Shown here one piece after another: positions 24,995 to 33,786 of a DNA stretch of 36,716 nucleotides (positions are counted from its first letter, which is position 1; the number at the start of each line of letters is the position of its first letter). This stretch comes from an uncultured Reyranella sp. (GTDB taxonomy: Bacteria; Pseudomonadota; Alphaproteobacteria; Reyranellales; Reyranellaceae). Below the pieces are notes generated by a model. The model ran no database searches, had not been told where the DNA came from, and was given only the letters and a program-made list of their open reading frames with translations. The stretch is from NCBI GenBank assembly GCA_937919085.1, contig CALFRN010000332.1, positions 1 to 36,716 on the forward strand, given 5' to 3'. Both the position numbers and the translations under genes were made by a program.

Positions 24995-26389
24995 TTAATA
25001 GCGGTAGAGGTCGCCCTTGAACGGGCCGGCCTCGGGCACACCGATATATTTTGCCTGGTCAGGCCGGAGCTTGGTCAGCTTGGCACCGACCTTCTCGAGG
25101 TGGAAGGCGGCGACTTTTTCGTCGAGGAACTTCGGCAGCGTGTAGACCTTCTTTTCGTACTTGCCCGGGTTGGTCCAGATTTCGATCTGGGCCAGGGTCT
25201 GATTGGAGAACGAGGCCGACATCACGAAACTCGGATGGCCGGTGGCATTGCCGAGATTCACCAGCCGGCCTTCCGACAGCACGATGATGCGCTTGCCGTC
25301 GGGGAATTCGACCTCGTCGACCTGCGGCTTGACGTTGTGCCACTTGTAGTTCCGCAGGTTCGATATCTGGATCTCGGAGTCGAAGTGGCCGATGTTGCAG
25401 ATGATGGCGCGATGCTTCATCGCCTTCATGTGATCCAGCGTCAGCACGTCGACGTTGCCGGTCGCCGTGACGAAGATGTCGGCGCGCGGCGCGGCGTCTT
25501 CCATGGTCACGACCTCGTAGCCTTCCATTGCCGCCTGCAGGGCGCAGATCGGATCGACCTCGGAGACCATGACGCGGCAACCGGCCTGGCGCAGCGACGC
25601 CGCCGAACCCTTGCCGACGTCGCCGAAGCCCGCGACCATCGCGACCTTGCCCGACATCATCACGTCGGTGCCGCGGCGAATGCCGTCGACCAGTGATTCA
25701 CGGCAGCCATAGAGGTTGTCGAACTTCGACTTGGTGACCGAGTCGTTCACGTTGATGGCGGGCCACAGAAGTTTGCCGTCTTTTTCCATCTGATAGAGAC
25801 GGTGGACGCCCGTCGTCGTCTCCTCGGTCACGCCCCTGATCGAGGCGCCGAGCTTGGCGTACCAGCCGGGCTTTTCCTTGTTGGTCTTGGCGATCACCTT
25901 GTAGAGGACTTCCTCTTCCTCGTTGGTCGGCTTGGCGAGGAGCGACGGATCCTTTTCGGCGCGGATGCCGAGATGGACCAGCAGCGTGGCGTCACCGCCA
26001 TCGTCGAGGATCATGTTCGGCTCGCCGCCGTCACCCCATTCGAAGATCTTGTGGGTGTAATCCCAGTATTCCTCGAGGCTTTCGCCCTTGATCGCGAAGA
26101 CCGGTGTGCCGGCTTTGGCGATCGCGGCGGCGGCATGATCCTGTGTCGAGTAAATGTTGCACGAGGCCCAGCGCACGTCGGCGCCCAGCGCCTTGAGTGT
26201 CTCGATAAGTACCCCGGTCTGGATGGTCATGTGCAGCGATCCCGCGATGCGCGCGCCCTTCAGCGGCTTCTTCGGCCCGTATTCCTTGCGGATCGACATG
26301 AGCCCCGGCATCTCGGTCTCGGCCATGTCGAGTTCCTTGCGGCCCCAATCGGCGAGTGCGATATCCTTGACGATGTAATCTTGGGCCAT
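24995..26389 (-). CDS. ahcY: Adenosylhomocysteinase
   Basis: A 464-residue NAD-dependent hydrolase that splits S-adenosylhomocysteine into adenosine and homocysteine, clearing the product inhibitor of methyltransferases. The Rossmann block [17 protein letters not shown] is complete, as are [26 protein letters not shown] and the conserved C terminus KGDLYRY. The ATG at 26389 has AGGAG eight bases ahead, and earlier in-frame Mets give no family sequence. The 141-base spacer before it separates it from the HPr gene and carries palindromic AT-rich sequence, so it likely has its own promoter. Confidence 0.97.
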   Translation of the reverse strand: MAQDYIVKDIALADWGRKELDMAETEMPGLMSIRKEYGPKKPLKGARIAGSLHMTIQTGVLIETLKALGADVRWASCNIYSTQDHAAAAIAKAGTPVFAIKGESLEEYWDYTHKIFEWGDGGEPNMILDDGGDATLLVHLGIRAEKDPSLLAKPTNEEEEVLYKVIAKTNKEKPGWYAKLGASIRGVTEETTTGVHRLYQMEKDGKLLWPAINVNDSVTKSKFDNLYGCRESLVDGIRRGTDVMMSGKVAMVAGFGDVGKGSAASLRQAGCRVMVSEVDPICALQAAMEGYEVVTMEDAAPRADIFVTATGNVDVLTLDHMKAMKHRAIICNIGHFDSEIQISNLRNYKWHNVKPQVDEVEFPDGKRIIVLSEGRLVNLGNATGHPSFVMSASFSNQTLAQIEIWTNPGKYEKKVYTLPKFLDEKVAAFHLEKVGAKLTKLRPDQAKYIGVPEAGPFKGDLYRY

Positions 26390-26464
26390 TTGGCGCTCCT
26401 GACGTGCGGCGGATGCGAAAGTGTGCCGTGTCATATCAGCGGTCCGGCACTGCCTCAACGCGCC

Positions 26465-26476
26465 ATATGCTCATAT
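26465..26476. promoter_or_regulatory. AT-rich inverted repeat in the ahcY upstream region
   Basis: ATATG-CT-CATAT (26465-26476) lies about 75 bases before the ahcY start, in the only AT-rich patch of the spacer. ArsR-family SahR repressors control ahcY in many Proteobacteria and bind palindromes near the promoter. That this is such a site is inference. No SAH-riboswitch core was seen. Confidence 0.35.
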
Positions 26477-26530
26477 AAGCAAGAATTTATGGATGGATAA
26501 CCGACGCTTTATGTCGGAGCTTCAGCGGCC

Positions 26531-26842
26531 TTAATCTTCGCCGAATTTGCCCTCAATCAGCGCGGAAAGCGCGGCCATGGCTTCGATGGCTTGGCGGCCC
26601 GAGCAGACCAGTTCGATTTCGCTGCCGATGCCGGCGCTCAACATCATCAGCCCCATGATCGACAGCCCCGAGACCTCCTGCCCCTTGAAGCCGACGCGAA
26701 CCACCGAATCGAACTGACCAGCGGTACGGACGAATTTGGCCGCTGCCCTGGCGTGCAGTCCTCGCTTGTTGGTGATCTCCAGGCCTCGCCGAAGCGCCCC
26801 GATGCCAGCGTCGGCCGTACCCGGCGACGTGGCTTCGCTCAC
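26531..26842 (-). CDS. HPr phosphocarrier protein
   Basis: A 103-residue HPr. The phospho-accepting histidine is H30 in KRGLHARAAAKFV, and the regulatory serine used by HPr kinase is S61 in SGLSIMGLMML. An N-terminal extension of about 18 residues precedes the common start of the fold. In alphaproteobacteria with this gene set the chain (EI-Ntr to HPr to EIIA) is regulatory rather than for sugar uptake. The EIIA gene overlaps its start by 4 bases and HprK lies upstream in the same operon. EI, EIIB and EIIC are not in the window. Confidence 0.95.
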   Translation of the reverse strand: MSEATSPGTADAGIGALRRGLEITNKRGLHARAAAKFVRTAGQFDSVVRVGFKGQEVSGLSIMGLMMLSAGIGSEIELVCSGRQAIEAMAALSALIEGKFGED

Positions 26843-27243
26843 GAGGCTTCCTGGGCCAGAATACGGGACGCGACCGTGATATATTTGCGGCCGGCCTCCT
26901 GGGCCATGCGCACGGCTTCGGCGATTGGCCGCCCGCGGACACTCGCCAGCTTCACCAACATCGGCAGGTTGACGCCCGCCAGAACCTCGATGCGCGCCTG
27001 CTCCATTATCGAGATCGCAAGATTGGAAGGCGTACCCCCGAACATGTCGGTGAGAACGATCACGCCTTCGCCGGTGTCACAGGCGCGGGCGCGCTCGAGA
27101 ATTTCGGCGCGTCTCTTCTCCATGTCGTCGTCGGCACCGATGCAGACCGTCGAAACGCATTGCTGTGGACCGACGACATGTTCGAGCGCGGCCAAAAATT
27201 CACGCGCCAGATTGCCGTGGGTCACCAGTACGATACCAATCAT
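26839..27243 (-). CDS. PTS mannose-family EIIA-like protein
   Basis: A 134-residue EIIA of the mannose type. The N-terminal IGIVLVTHG places the phosphorylated histidine at H9, and VLTDMFGGTPSN is the dimer/phospho-site signature. It probably receives phosphate from HPr and acts as a regulatory output, since no EIIB, EIIC or EIID lies nearby. It begins 15 bases after the rapZ stop and overlaps the HPr start, consistent with one operon. Confidence 0.93.
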   Translation of the reverse strand: MIGIVLVTHGNLAREFLAALEHVVGPQQCVSTVCIGADDDMEKRRAEILERARACDTGEGVIVLTDMFGGTPSNLAISIMEQARIEVLAGVNLPMLVKLASVRGRPIAEAVRMAQEAGRKYITVASRILAQEAS

Positions 27244-27258
27244 CTGTTTCCGTCCGGT

Positions 27259-28227
27259 TTACCCTGCGCCGCCCAGCCCCCCGGACCCGTCGGCGTCTCT
27301 GTGGGAGAGAGTGACGGAGCGGCCGACGCCGCGCAACCAGTCTGCCAGCACTTCGGCGACGGCCACGGAGCGGTGCCGCCCGCCGGTACATCCGACGGCA
27401 ATGGTCAGATAGGCTTTGCCCTCTGCGTCAAAACGCGGCAACAGCGGCCCGATCAGGCCTTTCAGGTGCCCAATAAACGGCTGGAAATCCGGGTCGGTCG
27501 CGATGAAGGCCGCGACCGCCGGATCGCGCCCGGTTTGCAGCTTCAATACCGGATCATAGTGTGGATTTTTCAGGAACCGGGTATCGAACACGAGATCGGC
27601 CTCGCGCGGCAGTCCGCGCCGAAACGAAAACGACATCACCGACAGACGCGTGCCGGCGCGTGATCCCAGGGCGAACTGGCCGGCGAGAAGCTGTTTGAGC
27701 GCGTGTGGCGACAACGCCGATGTGTCGATCGCGACGTCGGCGGAATCGCGTATCCACTCGATCTGCCGGCGCTCCTCGACGATGCCGTCGATGACCGGCC
27801 GGTCCGGGGCGAGCGGATGTGGCCGTCGCGATTCCGTATAGCGGCGTTGAAGTACCTCGGTATCGCAGTCGAGAAACAACAGCTTTGCATCGAGATCGGG
27901 ACGCTGGCGAAGCTTGCGCACGCGTCGAACAAGTTCCTGCGGATCGAAACCAAAGGTGCGGGTGTCGACGCCGAAGGCAAGCGGCGTGGCGGTCGTGCCG
28001 GAACTGCCCGCAGTGGAGCGCATCATGTCACCGAGCAGCGGCAGGGGCATGTTGTCGACAGCGACATAGCCCATGTCTTCCAGGGCATTCAACGCCGTCA
28101 TCCGGCCGGCGCCGGACAAGCCTGTCACCAGCACGAACGGGCGGCGTCGGCTCGTGCCCGCCGGGGACGAGGGGGACAGGGACGAGGGAGGCGGACTTTC
28201 GAGCATGGGCAAAACCGGGACGATCAT
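27259..28227 (-). CDS. rapZ: RapZ-family nucleotide-binding/RNase adapter protein
   Basis: A 322-residue RapZ (YvcJ-like). In Escherichia coli RapZ guides RNase E to sRNA GlmZ and so tunes glucosamine-6-phosphate synthesis; a similar envelope link is only inferred here. The P-loop reads GLSGAGRMTAL: the Walker A lysine is R42 and the following Ser/Thr is M43. The C-terminal half carries the diagnostic SFSFRRGLP, D.RFL.NPHY and VGCTGGRHRSV blocks. The first 29 residues are a Ser/Pro-rich extension; ATG at 28206 is an alternative start. The start overlaps the hprK stop as ATGA. Confidence 0.92.
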   Translation of the reverse strand: MIVPVLPMLESPPPSSLSPSSPAGTSRRRPFVLVTGLSGAGRMTALNALEDMGYVAVDNMPLPLLGDMMRSTAGSSGTTATPLAFGVDTRTFGFDPQELVRRVRKLRQRPDLDAKLLFLDCDTEVLQRRYTESRRPHPLAPDRPVIDGIVEERRQIEWIRDSADVAIDTSALSPHALKQLLAGQFALGSRAGTRLSVMSFSFRRGLPREADLVFDTRFLKNPHYDPVLKLQTGRDPAVAAFIATDPDFQPFIGHLKGLIGPLLPRFDAEGKAYLTIAVGCTGGRHRSVAVAEVLADWLRGVGRSVTLSHRDADGSGGLGGAG

Positions 28228-28682
28228 GCGGTTGAGATCTGCGCGAGGGCAAGTTGCAACTTGGCGACAGCGGAGATCTCGAACGGCGCCAAAGCGAGCA
28301 CGGGCAAGTTGACGCCCAGTACGGCTTCCTCCGCGAGTTCAGGCAGTCGCTCGATCCGGTCCGCCGGTACCAGGTCGACCAGCAACGACAGCGGCGCGCG
28401 CGACGCCCACTGGCTGCGAGCGAGCTTCATAATGCCGATTCCTCGCACTTCGATAAGGCCGGCGATCGCGATCGGCGCGGCGGCGAACAGCACGCGCCCT
28501 TTCCGGACGATTCGTGTCTGATCGTCAGCCACGAGGCGCGCCCCGGCCTCGATCAGGCGCAGGGCCAGGTCGGATTTGCCGGCGCCAGACGGGCCGCGCA
28601 GAAGCGCCGCGCGCCAGGTCCTAACCGACGATCTTCCGCGTGATCGCAGTGCGATGCAGGTCGCGTGGGCGAGCAGCGTCAC
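28224..28682 (-). CDS. hprK: HPr kinase/phosphorylase, short alphaproteobacterial form
   Basis: A 152-residue protein matching only the C-terminal catalytic domain of HprK, as is normal in alphaproteobacteria. The P-loop is GPSGAGKSDLALRL with K36, and LVADDQT and VRGIGIMKL are family signatures. It phosphorylates and dephosphorylates the HPr serine. It starts with a GTG that overlaps the chvG-like stop (GTGA), so translation is probably coupled to the sensor kinase. Confidence 0.92.
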   Translation of the reverse strand: MTLLAHATCIALRSRGRSSVRTWRAALLRGPSGAGKSDLALRLIEAGARLVADDQTRIVRKGRVLFAAAPIAIAGLIEVRGIGIMKLARSQWASRAPLSLLVDLVPADRIERLPELAEEAVLGVNLPVLALAPFEISAVAKLQLALAQISTA

Positions 28683-30463
28683 TTGCGGGCGCGTGCCGCC
28701 GGCACACGGATATTGAAGCGCGCGCCTAATACTCTGCCGTCCGGTGCGCGTCGGTTGGTGGCAGAGATCGAGCCGCCGTAGGTTTCCATGATCTGCCGGC
28801 AGATCGACAGGCCTAGCCCCGAGTGCTGACCAAAATGCTCGCTCGGGCGCTCCGAATAGAAGCGCTCGAAGATCGATTCGAGGTTTTCCTCGGGTATTCC
28901 CGATCCTTCGTCGTCGATTGTGACAACGAAGGGACCGCCGCGCGATTCGCGGCCCAATTCGACAACGATGCGCGAACCTGGCGGGCTGAACGACAGGGCA
29001 TTGTCGATGACATTGCGGAAAACCTGGCCGTAGCGGCCGTCGTGGCCGTGCGCGGCAAAGGGCGGATTGGCTGCGACACGAAACTCGACCCGGACGTCGG
29101 CTTTTTGAGCGGCAGCGGCGGTGTAGTGCTCGCTCATTTCAGCCAGAAGACCCCGCAGGTCGACCGGCTTGACCTCGCCACGCATAAGCTCGGCATCGAG
29201 TCGCGAAGCGTCCGAAATGTCGGAGATCAACCGGTTCAGCCGATGGATATCGTTCATCACAATTGCCATCAGCTTTTCGCGGCGTTCGGCATCGAGGCCG
29301 GGTCGTGCGGCCGTCTCGAGCGCCGAGCGCAACGAGGTCAGCGGGTTCTTGAGTTCGTGTGCGACGTCGGCGGCAAAACTCTCGATAGTGTTGATGCGTT
29401 GCCACAGGGCATCGGTCATCGAACGCAACGCATCGTTCAGGTCGCCAATCTCGTCGCCGCGCTTGCCGAGATCGGGAATCTCCGGCCGGCTCTCTCGGGC
29501 CAGCCGCACCTCGTCCGCTGCGCGCGCCAGCTTCACGATCGGATGAGTTATTGTTCCCGCAAGGTACAAGGACAGCAGCACCGTGATACCGAGCGCCGCC
29601 GCGGCAATGATCAGCATGTCGAAACGAACCTGGCGCAGGGAGGCGGCAATGGCGCGATTGTCGCGGGTGAGGATCAGCGAACCCAACACCTGCTTGTAGC
29701 GCTGCACCGGCACGGCGGCGCTCAGGATCAGCCGACCGTCGGGTGCGATCCGCACCGCCGAGGCGTTGAAACCGCGCAATGCGCTTAAAGCCTCGGGATA
29801 GTCGCGAACCGACGGCGTTGGTCGCTCGACATACTCGGGGAAGCGATCGGCCTGTGACAGCTGTCGGGCGATCCAGTCGCCGATCCGATCCGTCATGGGG
29901 GGCTCGGCCGCAGCCGGCGCCTCGGGTGGCGGCAGTGGAACGGTATGGATGCGGCCGACCTCGATCAGAAAATCCGAATCTCCCAGGAGTTCGCCGGTCT
30001 CGCTGAACAAACGTGCCCGCACGCCGGTGGGGCGCACGAGGCGCGTTAGAAGCTGGCGGGCGGCGTCGGCATCGAGCCGGTTGATCGTAGCTTCGCCGCC
30101 CACGACCGCGACCTCGCCGATACCCGCGGCCACCATTTCGCCCTGGACGAGCAAAGAGGCCAGTTCGGCGTCAAGCAATTCGTCTTCGTAGGCGCTGAGA
30201 TAGACTGCGCCGAGAGTCAACAACGCCACCGGGACGATATTGAGGAGCAGGATGCGCCGGGTCAGCGGCGAGTAGCGCCGCTCGCGGCCGCGCCGGCGCC
30301 GCAACAGCGACGGCGATTCGACCGTCGGTGCAGGCGCCCGCGCGCGCCATCCGACCGTCGGCGTCAGACGGCGGAGTGCCGCTACAAACCTGGAACCGAG
30401 TCCCCGCAGCCCAAGCGGGCGGGGGCGCGATTCAGGCGTCGCGGTATCGGTATCCAATGCCAT
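28679..30463 (-). CDS. chvG: ChvG-type sensor histidine kinase
   Basis: A 594-residue membrane kinase. After a basic, Pro-rich cytoplasmic start come TM1 (about 71-90), a periplasmic sensor (about 91-282), TM2 (about 283-304) and HAMP, then HisKA with H369 in [10 protein letters not shown] and the ATPase boxes [17 protein letters not shown] and [10 protein letters not shown]. ChvG/ChvI responds to acid and envelope stress in rhizobia and Caulobacter. The ATG at 30463 overlaps the regulator gene by 32 bases; the frame stays open to 30580, but that part is a shadow of the regulator. The downstream hprK-rapZ order is characteristic. Confidence 0.9.
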   Translation of the reverse strand: MALDTDTATPESRPRPLGLRGLGSRFVAALRRLTPTVGWRARAPAPTVESPSLLRRRRGRERRYSPLTRRILLLNIVPVALLTLGAVYLSAYEDELLDAELASLLVQGEMVAAGIGEVAVVGGEATINRLDADAARQLLTRLVRPTGVRARLFSETGELLGDSDFLIEVGRIHTVPLPPPEAPAAAEPPMTDRIGDWIARQLSQADRFPEYVERPTPSVRDYPEALSALRGFNASAVRIAPDGRLILSAAVPVQRYKQVLGSLILTRDNRAIAASLRQVRFDMLIIAAAALGITVLLSLYLAGTITHPIVKLARAADEVRLARESRPEIPDLGKRGDEIGDLNDALRSMTDALWQRINTIESFAADVAHELKNPLTSLRSALETAARPGLDAERREKLMAIVMNDIHRLNRLISDISDASRLDAELMRGEVKPVDLRGLLAEMSEHYTAAAAQKADVRVEFRVAANPPFAAHGHDGRYGQVFRNVIDNALSFSPPGSRIVVELGRESRGGPFVVTIDDEGSGIPEENLESIFERFYSERPSEHFGQHSGLGLSICRQIMETYGGSISATNRRAPDGRVLGARFNIRVPAARARK

Positions 30464-31127
30464 AGAGCGTTTCGATCTGCTCGAATTCGCCGTCGACCTC
30501 ACGGAACTTGCGGCGCACGCGTTTGATATGGCTGTCGATGGTGCGATCGTCGACGTATATCGTCTCGCCGTAGGCGGCATCCATCAGCTGGTCACGGTTC
30601 TTGACGTGGCCCGGCCGCTCGGCAAGCGATTTCAGAAGCAGGAATTCGGTGACCGTCAGGTGCACTTCCTTGCCTTTCCAGGTGCACTGGTGACGGCTGG
30701 GATCGAGCACGAGCTCGCCGCGGACGACGCGTTCGGCGGCGCTTTCACCCTTGGCGCCACTGGTATCGGCGCGGCGAAGAACAGCCCGGATGCGCTCGAG
30801 CAGCAGGCGCTGCGAGAACGGTTTGCGGATGAAGTCGTCGGCGCCCATCCGCAGTCCCAGCACTTCGTCGATCTCCTCATCCTTGGAAGTCAGGAAGATC
30901 ACCGGGAAATGCTGCGTCTTGCGGATACGGTTCAGCAATTCCATGCCGTCCATGCGCGGCATCTTGATGTCGAAAATCGCAAGATCGGGCGGTGCCTGGT
31001 TGAGACCTTCCAGCGCCGTGGCTCCGTCATTGTAGGTCTTGATCTGGAAGCCCTCGGCTTCGAGCAGCATCGACACGGAGGTGAGGATGTTGCGGTCGTC
31101 GTCGACGAGGGCGATGTTCTTGCGCAC
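30432..31127 (-). CDS. chvI: ChvI-type OmpR-family response regulator
   Basis: A 231-residue response regulator: receiver domain (about 1-120) with D53 in [12 protein letters not shown] near residue 104 in the KPF block, and a C-terminal winged helix with [10 protein letters not shown] and [17 protein letters not shown]. It is the partner of the overlapping ChvG-type kinase. The GTG at 31127 is preferred: AGGAG lies about 10 bases ahead and the family begins at [10 protein letters not shown]; the frame is open to an ATG at 31199. It is divergent from the HugZ-type gene and close to pckA, a recurring order in alphaproteobacteria. Confidence 0.92.
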   Translation of the reverse strand: MRKNIALVDDDRNILTSVSMLLEAEGFQIKTYNDGATALEGLNQAPPDLAIFDIKMPRMDGMELLNRIRKTQHFPVIFLTSKDEEIDEVLGLRMGADDFIRKPFSQRLLLERIRAVLRRADTSGAKGESAAERVVRGELVLDPSRHQCTWKGKEVHLTVTEFLLLKSLAERPGHVKNRDQLMDAAYGETIYVDDRTIDSHIKRVRRKFREVDGEFEQIETLYGIGYRYRDA

Positions 31128-31243
31128 GATGTGGCTTCTCCTGACAGGCGAGGCGGTCGACAATGGTACCACAGACCGGGCCGTTGCCGCCGCTTTCACG
31201 ATCTGTCATCGATAATGGCGAATTATGGCTGTTTTGCCCCGAA

Positions 31244-31975
31244 ATGATTGAAGATATGTCACGTACGGTGCGCGATCTGCTGCGTCGGCTCGACCGGGCC
31301 ACCCTTGCGAGCGCCCTGCCGGGACCTTCCGGAGCCGATGGTGGTGCTGCCTGGCCATATGCTTCGCTGGTTTTGGCCGCGGTCGATCACGACTTGTCGC
31401 CGATTTTGCTGTTGAGCGACCTGGCCGAGCACACCAAGTCCATTTTGGCCGACGGCCGCGTTTCGCTGCTGTTCGATGGTACCGGTGGCCTCGACCAGCC
31501 GCTCACCGGCCCTCGGGTTACCGTGCTCGGCCGCGCTGCCCGCACCGGCGACGGGCGGCTTGGCCACCGCTTCCTGTCCCGCCATCCGGACGCGGCGTTG
31601 TATGCGGGCTTCAAGGATTTCCACTTCTATCGCGTTGAACTTGAGCGAGCCCATCTGGTCGGTGGTTTCGGAAAAATCCGCTGGCTGGACGCCGCCGAAC
31701 TAAAGCCCGAGCCCGCGCCCGCTGGTCTGGCCGGGAGCGAGGCCGGCATCGTCACCCACATGAACGACGATCATGCCGATGCTCTCCAGCTTTTTGCCGG
31801 CAAGCTGCTCGGCCTGCCGGGAAACGACTGGCGGATGACCGGAGTCGATGCCGAAGGCATCGATCTGCGGCGCGGCGGGCAGGTGGCCAGAGTACCATTC
31901 GAGATGGCCATCGCCGATGCCGCGGGCGCGCGGGAGGCGCTGGTCTCCTTGGTTGCCCGGGCCCGCGCTGTTTGA
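31244..31975 (+). CDS. HugZ-family pyridoxamine-phosphate-oxidase-fold protein
   Basis: A 243-residue protein with an N-terminal split-barrel flavin/haem-binding domain (YASLVLAAVDHDLSPILLLSDLAEHTKSI, then SLLF) and a C-terminal DUF2470 domain with the THMNDDHADAL motif. HugZ proteins bind haem and some degrade it. The frame opens at 31163; ATG at 31244 (MIEDMSRT) or 31256 are both plausible, and neither has a strong ribosome-binding site. It is placed between divergent chvI and pckA, so control by ChvI is possible but not shown. Confidence 0.8.
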   Translation: MIEDMSRTVRDLLRRLDRATLASALPGPSGADGGAAWPYASLVLAAVDHDLSPILLLSDLAEHTKSILADGRVSLLFDGTGGLDQPLTGPRVTVLGRAARTGDGRLGHRFLSRHPDAALYAGFKDFHFYRVELERAHLVGGFGKIRWLDAAELKPEPAPAGLAGSEAGIVTHMNDDHADALQLFAGKLLGLPGNDWRMTGVDAEGIDLRRGGQVARVPFEMAIADAAGAREALVSLVARARAV

Positions 31976-32012
31976 TTTCGCGGCGCGGCACTCTCTTCGC
32001 TGGTGCGAAATC
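31974..32012 (+). repeat. Inverted repeat after hugZ-like gene
   Basis: GATTTCGC (31974-31981) is perfectly complementary to GCGAAATC (32005-32012). It starts on the last two bases of the HugZ-type stop codon. A stem with a 23-base loop could end that gene or act in the pckA leader; the 147-base spacer holds no other clear structure. Confidence 0.4.
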
Positions 32013-32122
32013 TGATCCACATTATCTTCGTTGTTGGCCGTCGCAGGCCCTTGCCACTACACGGGCGCCCCAGTAGCGCATTGGGCGCCACCGGATCAGC
32101 CGCACAAATCGGGAGAATCGCC

Positions 32123-33730
32123 GTGCACCAGGCAGGCTTCGCAATCCCCAAGACCGGACTTGAGACGCTCGGATTGAAGAATCCAGGCAATGTCTATTGG
32201 AACCTGCAGGTTCCCGCGCTCTACGAGGAGGCGGTCCGCCGCCGCGAGGGCGCCGTGGCGGCAGGCGGCGCCTTAGTCGTTCGCACCGGCGTCCACACGG
32301 GCCGTTCGCCCAACGACAAGTTCATCGTTGAGGATGCCGGCAGCAAGGGCCGGATCGACTGGGGCAAGACCAACAAGCCCATGGCACCGGAGCGCTACCG
32401 CGCGCTCTACAACCGCATGATCGGCTATGCCCAGCGCCGCGACCTGTTCGTCCGCGACTGTTGGGCCGGGGCCGATCCCGCCCATCGTATCGGTGTGCGC
32501 GTGGTCAATGAGACCGCCTGGCACAATCTTTTTGCGCGCAACATGTTCCTCCGGCCCAAGCCCGAGGAACTCGCGGGTTTCAAGCCTGACTTCACGATCC
32601 TCAATCTGCCGGGCTTCCAGGCCGATCCGGAGCTGGATGGAACCGCCTCCGATTGCGCGATCCTGGTCAATTTCACCGATCGGGTCGTGGCGATCTGCGG
32701 CACCTGGTACGCCGGCGAAATCAAGAAGTCGGTGTTCACGATCCTGAACTATCTGCTGCCTGACAAGAACGTCCTGCCCATGCATGCGTCTGCCAATGTA
32801 GGTCCGAAGAACGACGTCGCGATCTTCTTCGGCCTGTCCGGGACGGGCAAGACGACATTGTCGGCCGATCCGTCGCGTACTCTGATCGGCGACGATGAAC
32901 ATGGCTGGGGCGAGAACAGCCTCTTCAATTTCGAGGGCGGTTGCTACGCCAAGGTGATCAAGCTTTCTCGCGAGGCCGAGCCCGAGATTTACGCGACGAC
33001 CGAGCGATTCGGCACTGTGTTGGAGAATGTCGTGATCGATCCGGCAACCGGCCGTCTCGATCTCGACGATGCCGCGCATACCGAGAACACCCGGGCCTGC
33101 TATCCGCTCGACTTCATCCCCAATACCTCGACCTCGGGCATCGCCGGCATACCGGAAAACATCATCATGCTGACGGCCGATGCCTTCGGCGTGCTGCCGC
33201 CGATCTCGCAGCTGAGCCCGGAACAGGCAATGTATCACTTCCTCTCAGGCTATACCGCGCGTGTTGCCGGCACCGAAAAGGGCGTGACCGAGCCCCAGGC
33301 CACCTTCTCGACCTGCTTCGGCGCGCCGTTCATGCCGCGCCACCCGACCGTGTATGCCAAGATGTTGGGCGAGAAGATGGCCCGTCAGCACGTGAAATGC
33401 TGGTTGGTCAACACCGGATGGTCGGGCGGCGGTTTTGGCGTCGGAGAGCGGATGTCGATCCGACACACCCGCGCCATGGTTCGGGCTGCGCTCGACGGTG
33501 CGCTGGCGTCCGTCGTCTCGGCTGCCGACCCGCACTTCGGCATGCAGGTGCCCAGCGCCTGCCCGGATGTGCCAGGCGATGTTCTGAACCCGAAGAATAC
33601 CTGGAAGGACAAGAAGGCCTACGACAACGCCGCACGCGACGTTGCCCAGCGCTTCGAAGCGAATTTCCGGCAATTCGAGGGTCATGTCGACGGCAAGGTC
33701 AACAAGGTGGCAATTCGCGCCGCTGCCTGA
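32123..33730 (+). CDS. pckA: Phosphoenolpyruvate carboxykinase (ATP)
   Basis: A 535-residue gluconeogenic enzyme that makes PEP from oxaloacetate with ATP. The kinase-1a P-loop [11 protein letters not shown] has K243, preceded by the PEPCK metal/OAA-site region LPMHASAN and followed by [27 protein letters not shown] and TGWSGG. A GTG start at 32123 is taken because GGGAG lies about 8 bases ahead and the family begins just after it ([11 protein letters not shown]); the frame is open to 32003. pckA beside chvI-chvG is a conserved alphaproteobacterial pair. Confidence 0.95.
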   Translation: MHQAGFAIPKTGLETLGLKNPGNVYWNLQVPALYEEAVRRREGAVAAGGALVVRTGVHTGRSPNDKFIVEDAGSKGRIDWGKTNKPMAPERYRALYNRMIGYAQRRDLFVRDCWAGADPAHRIGVRVVNETAWHNLFARNMFLRPKPEELAGFKPDFTILNLPGFQADPELDGTASDCAILVNFTDRVVAICGTWYAGEIKKSVFTILNYLLPDKNVLPMHASANVGPKNDVAIFFGLSGTGKTTLSADPSRTLIGDDEHGWGENSLFNFEGGCYAKVIKLSREAEPEIYATTERFGTVLENVVIDPATGRLDLDDAAHTENTRACYPLDFIPNTSTSGIAGIPENIIMLTADAFGVLPPISQLSPEQAMYHFLSGYTARVAGTEKGVTEPQATFSTCFGAPFMPRHPTVYAKMLGEKMARQHVKCWLVNTGWSGGGFGVGERMSIRHTRAMVRAALDGALASVVSAADPHFGMQVPSACPDVPGDVLNPKNTWKDKKAYDNAARDVAQRFEANFRQFEGHVDGKVNKVAIRAAA

Positions 33731-33786
33731 GGCTGCGGCAAGGAGGCTTTCGCCTTGGCGCCCGAGATGGCCTATGGTGTCGAGGC

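Noticed and set aside
26390-26530. SAH or SAM riboswitch before ahcY
   Set aside because: The spacer was read on the minus strand and lacks the conserved SAH-riboswitch core; only short palindromes are seen.
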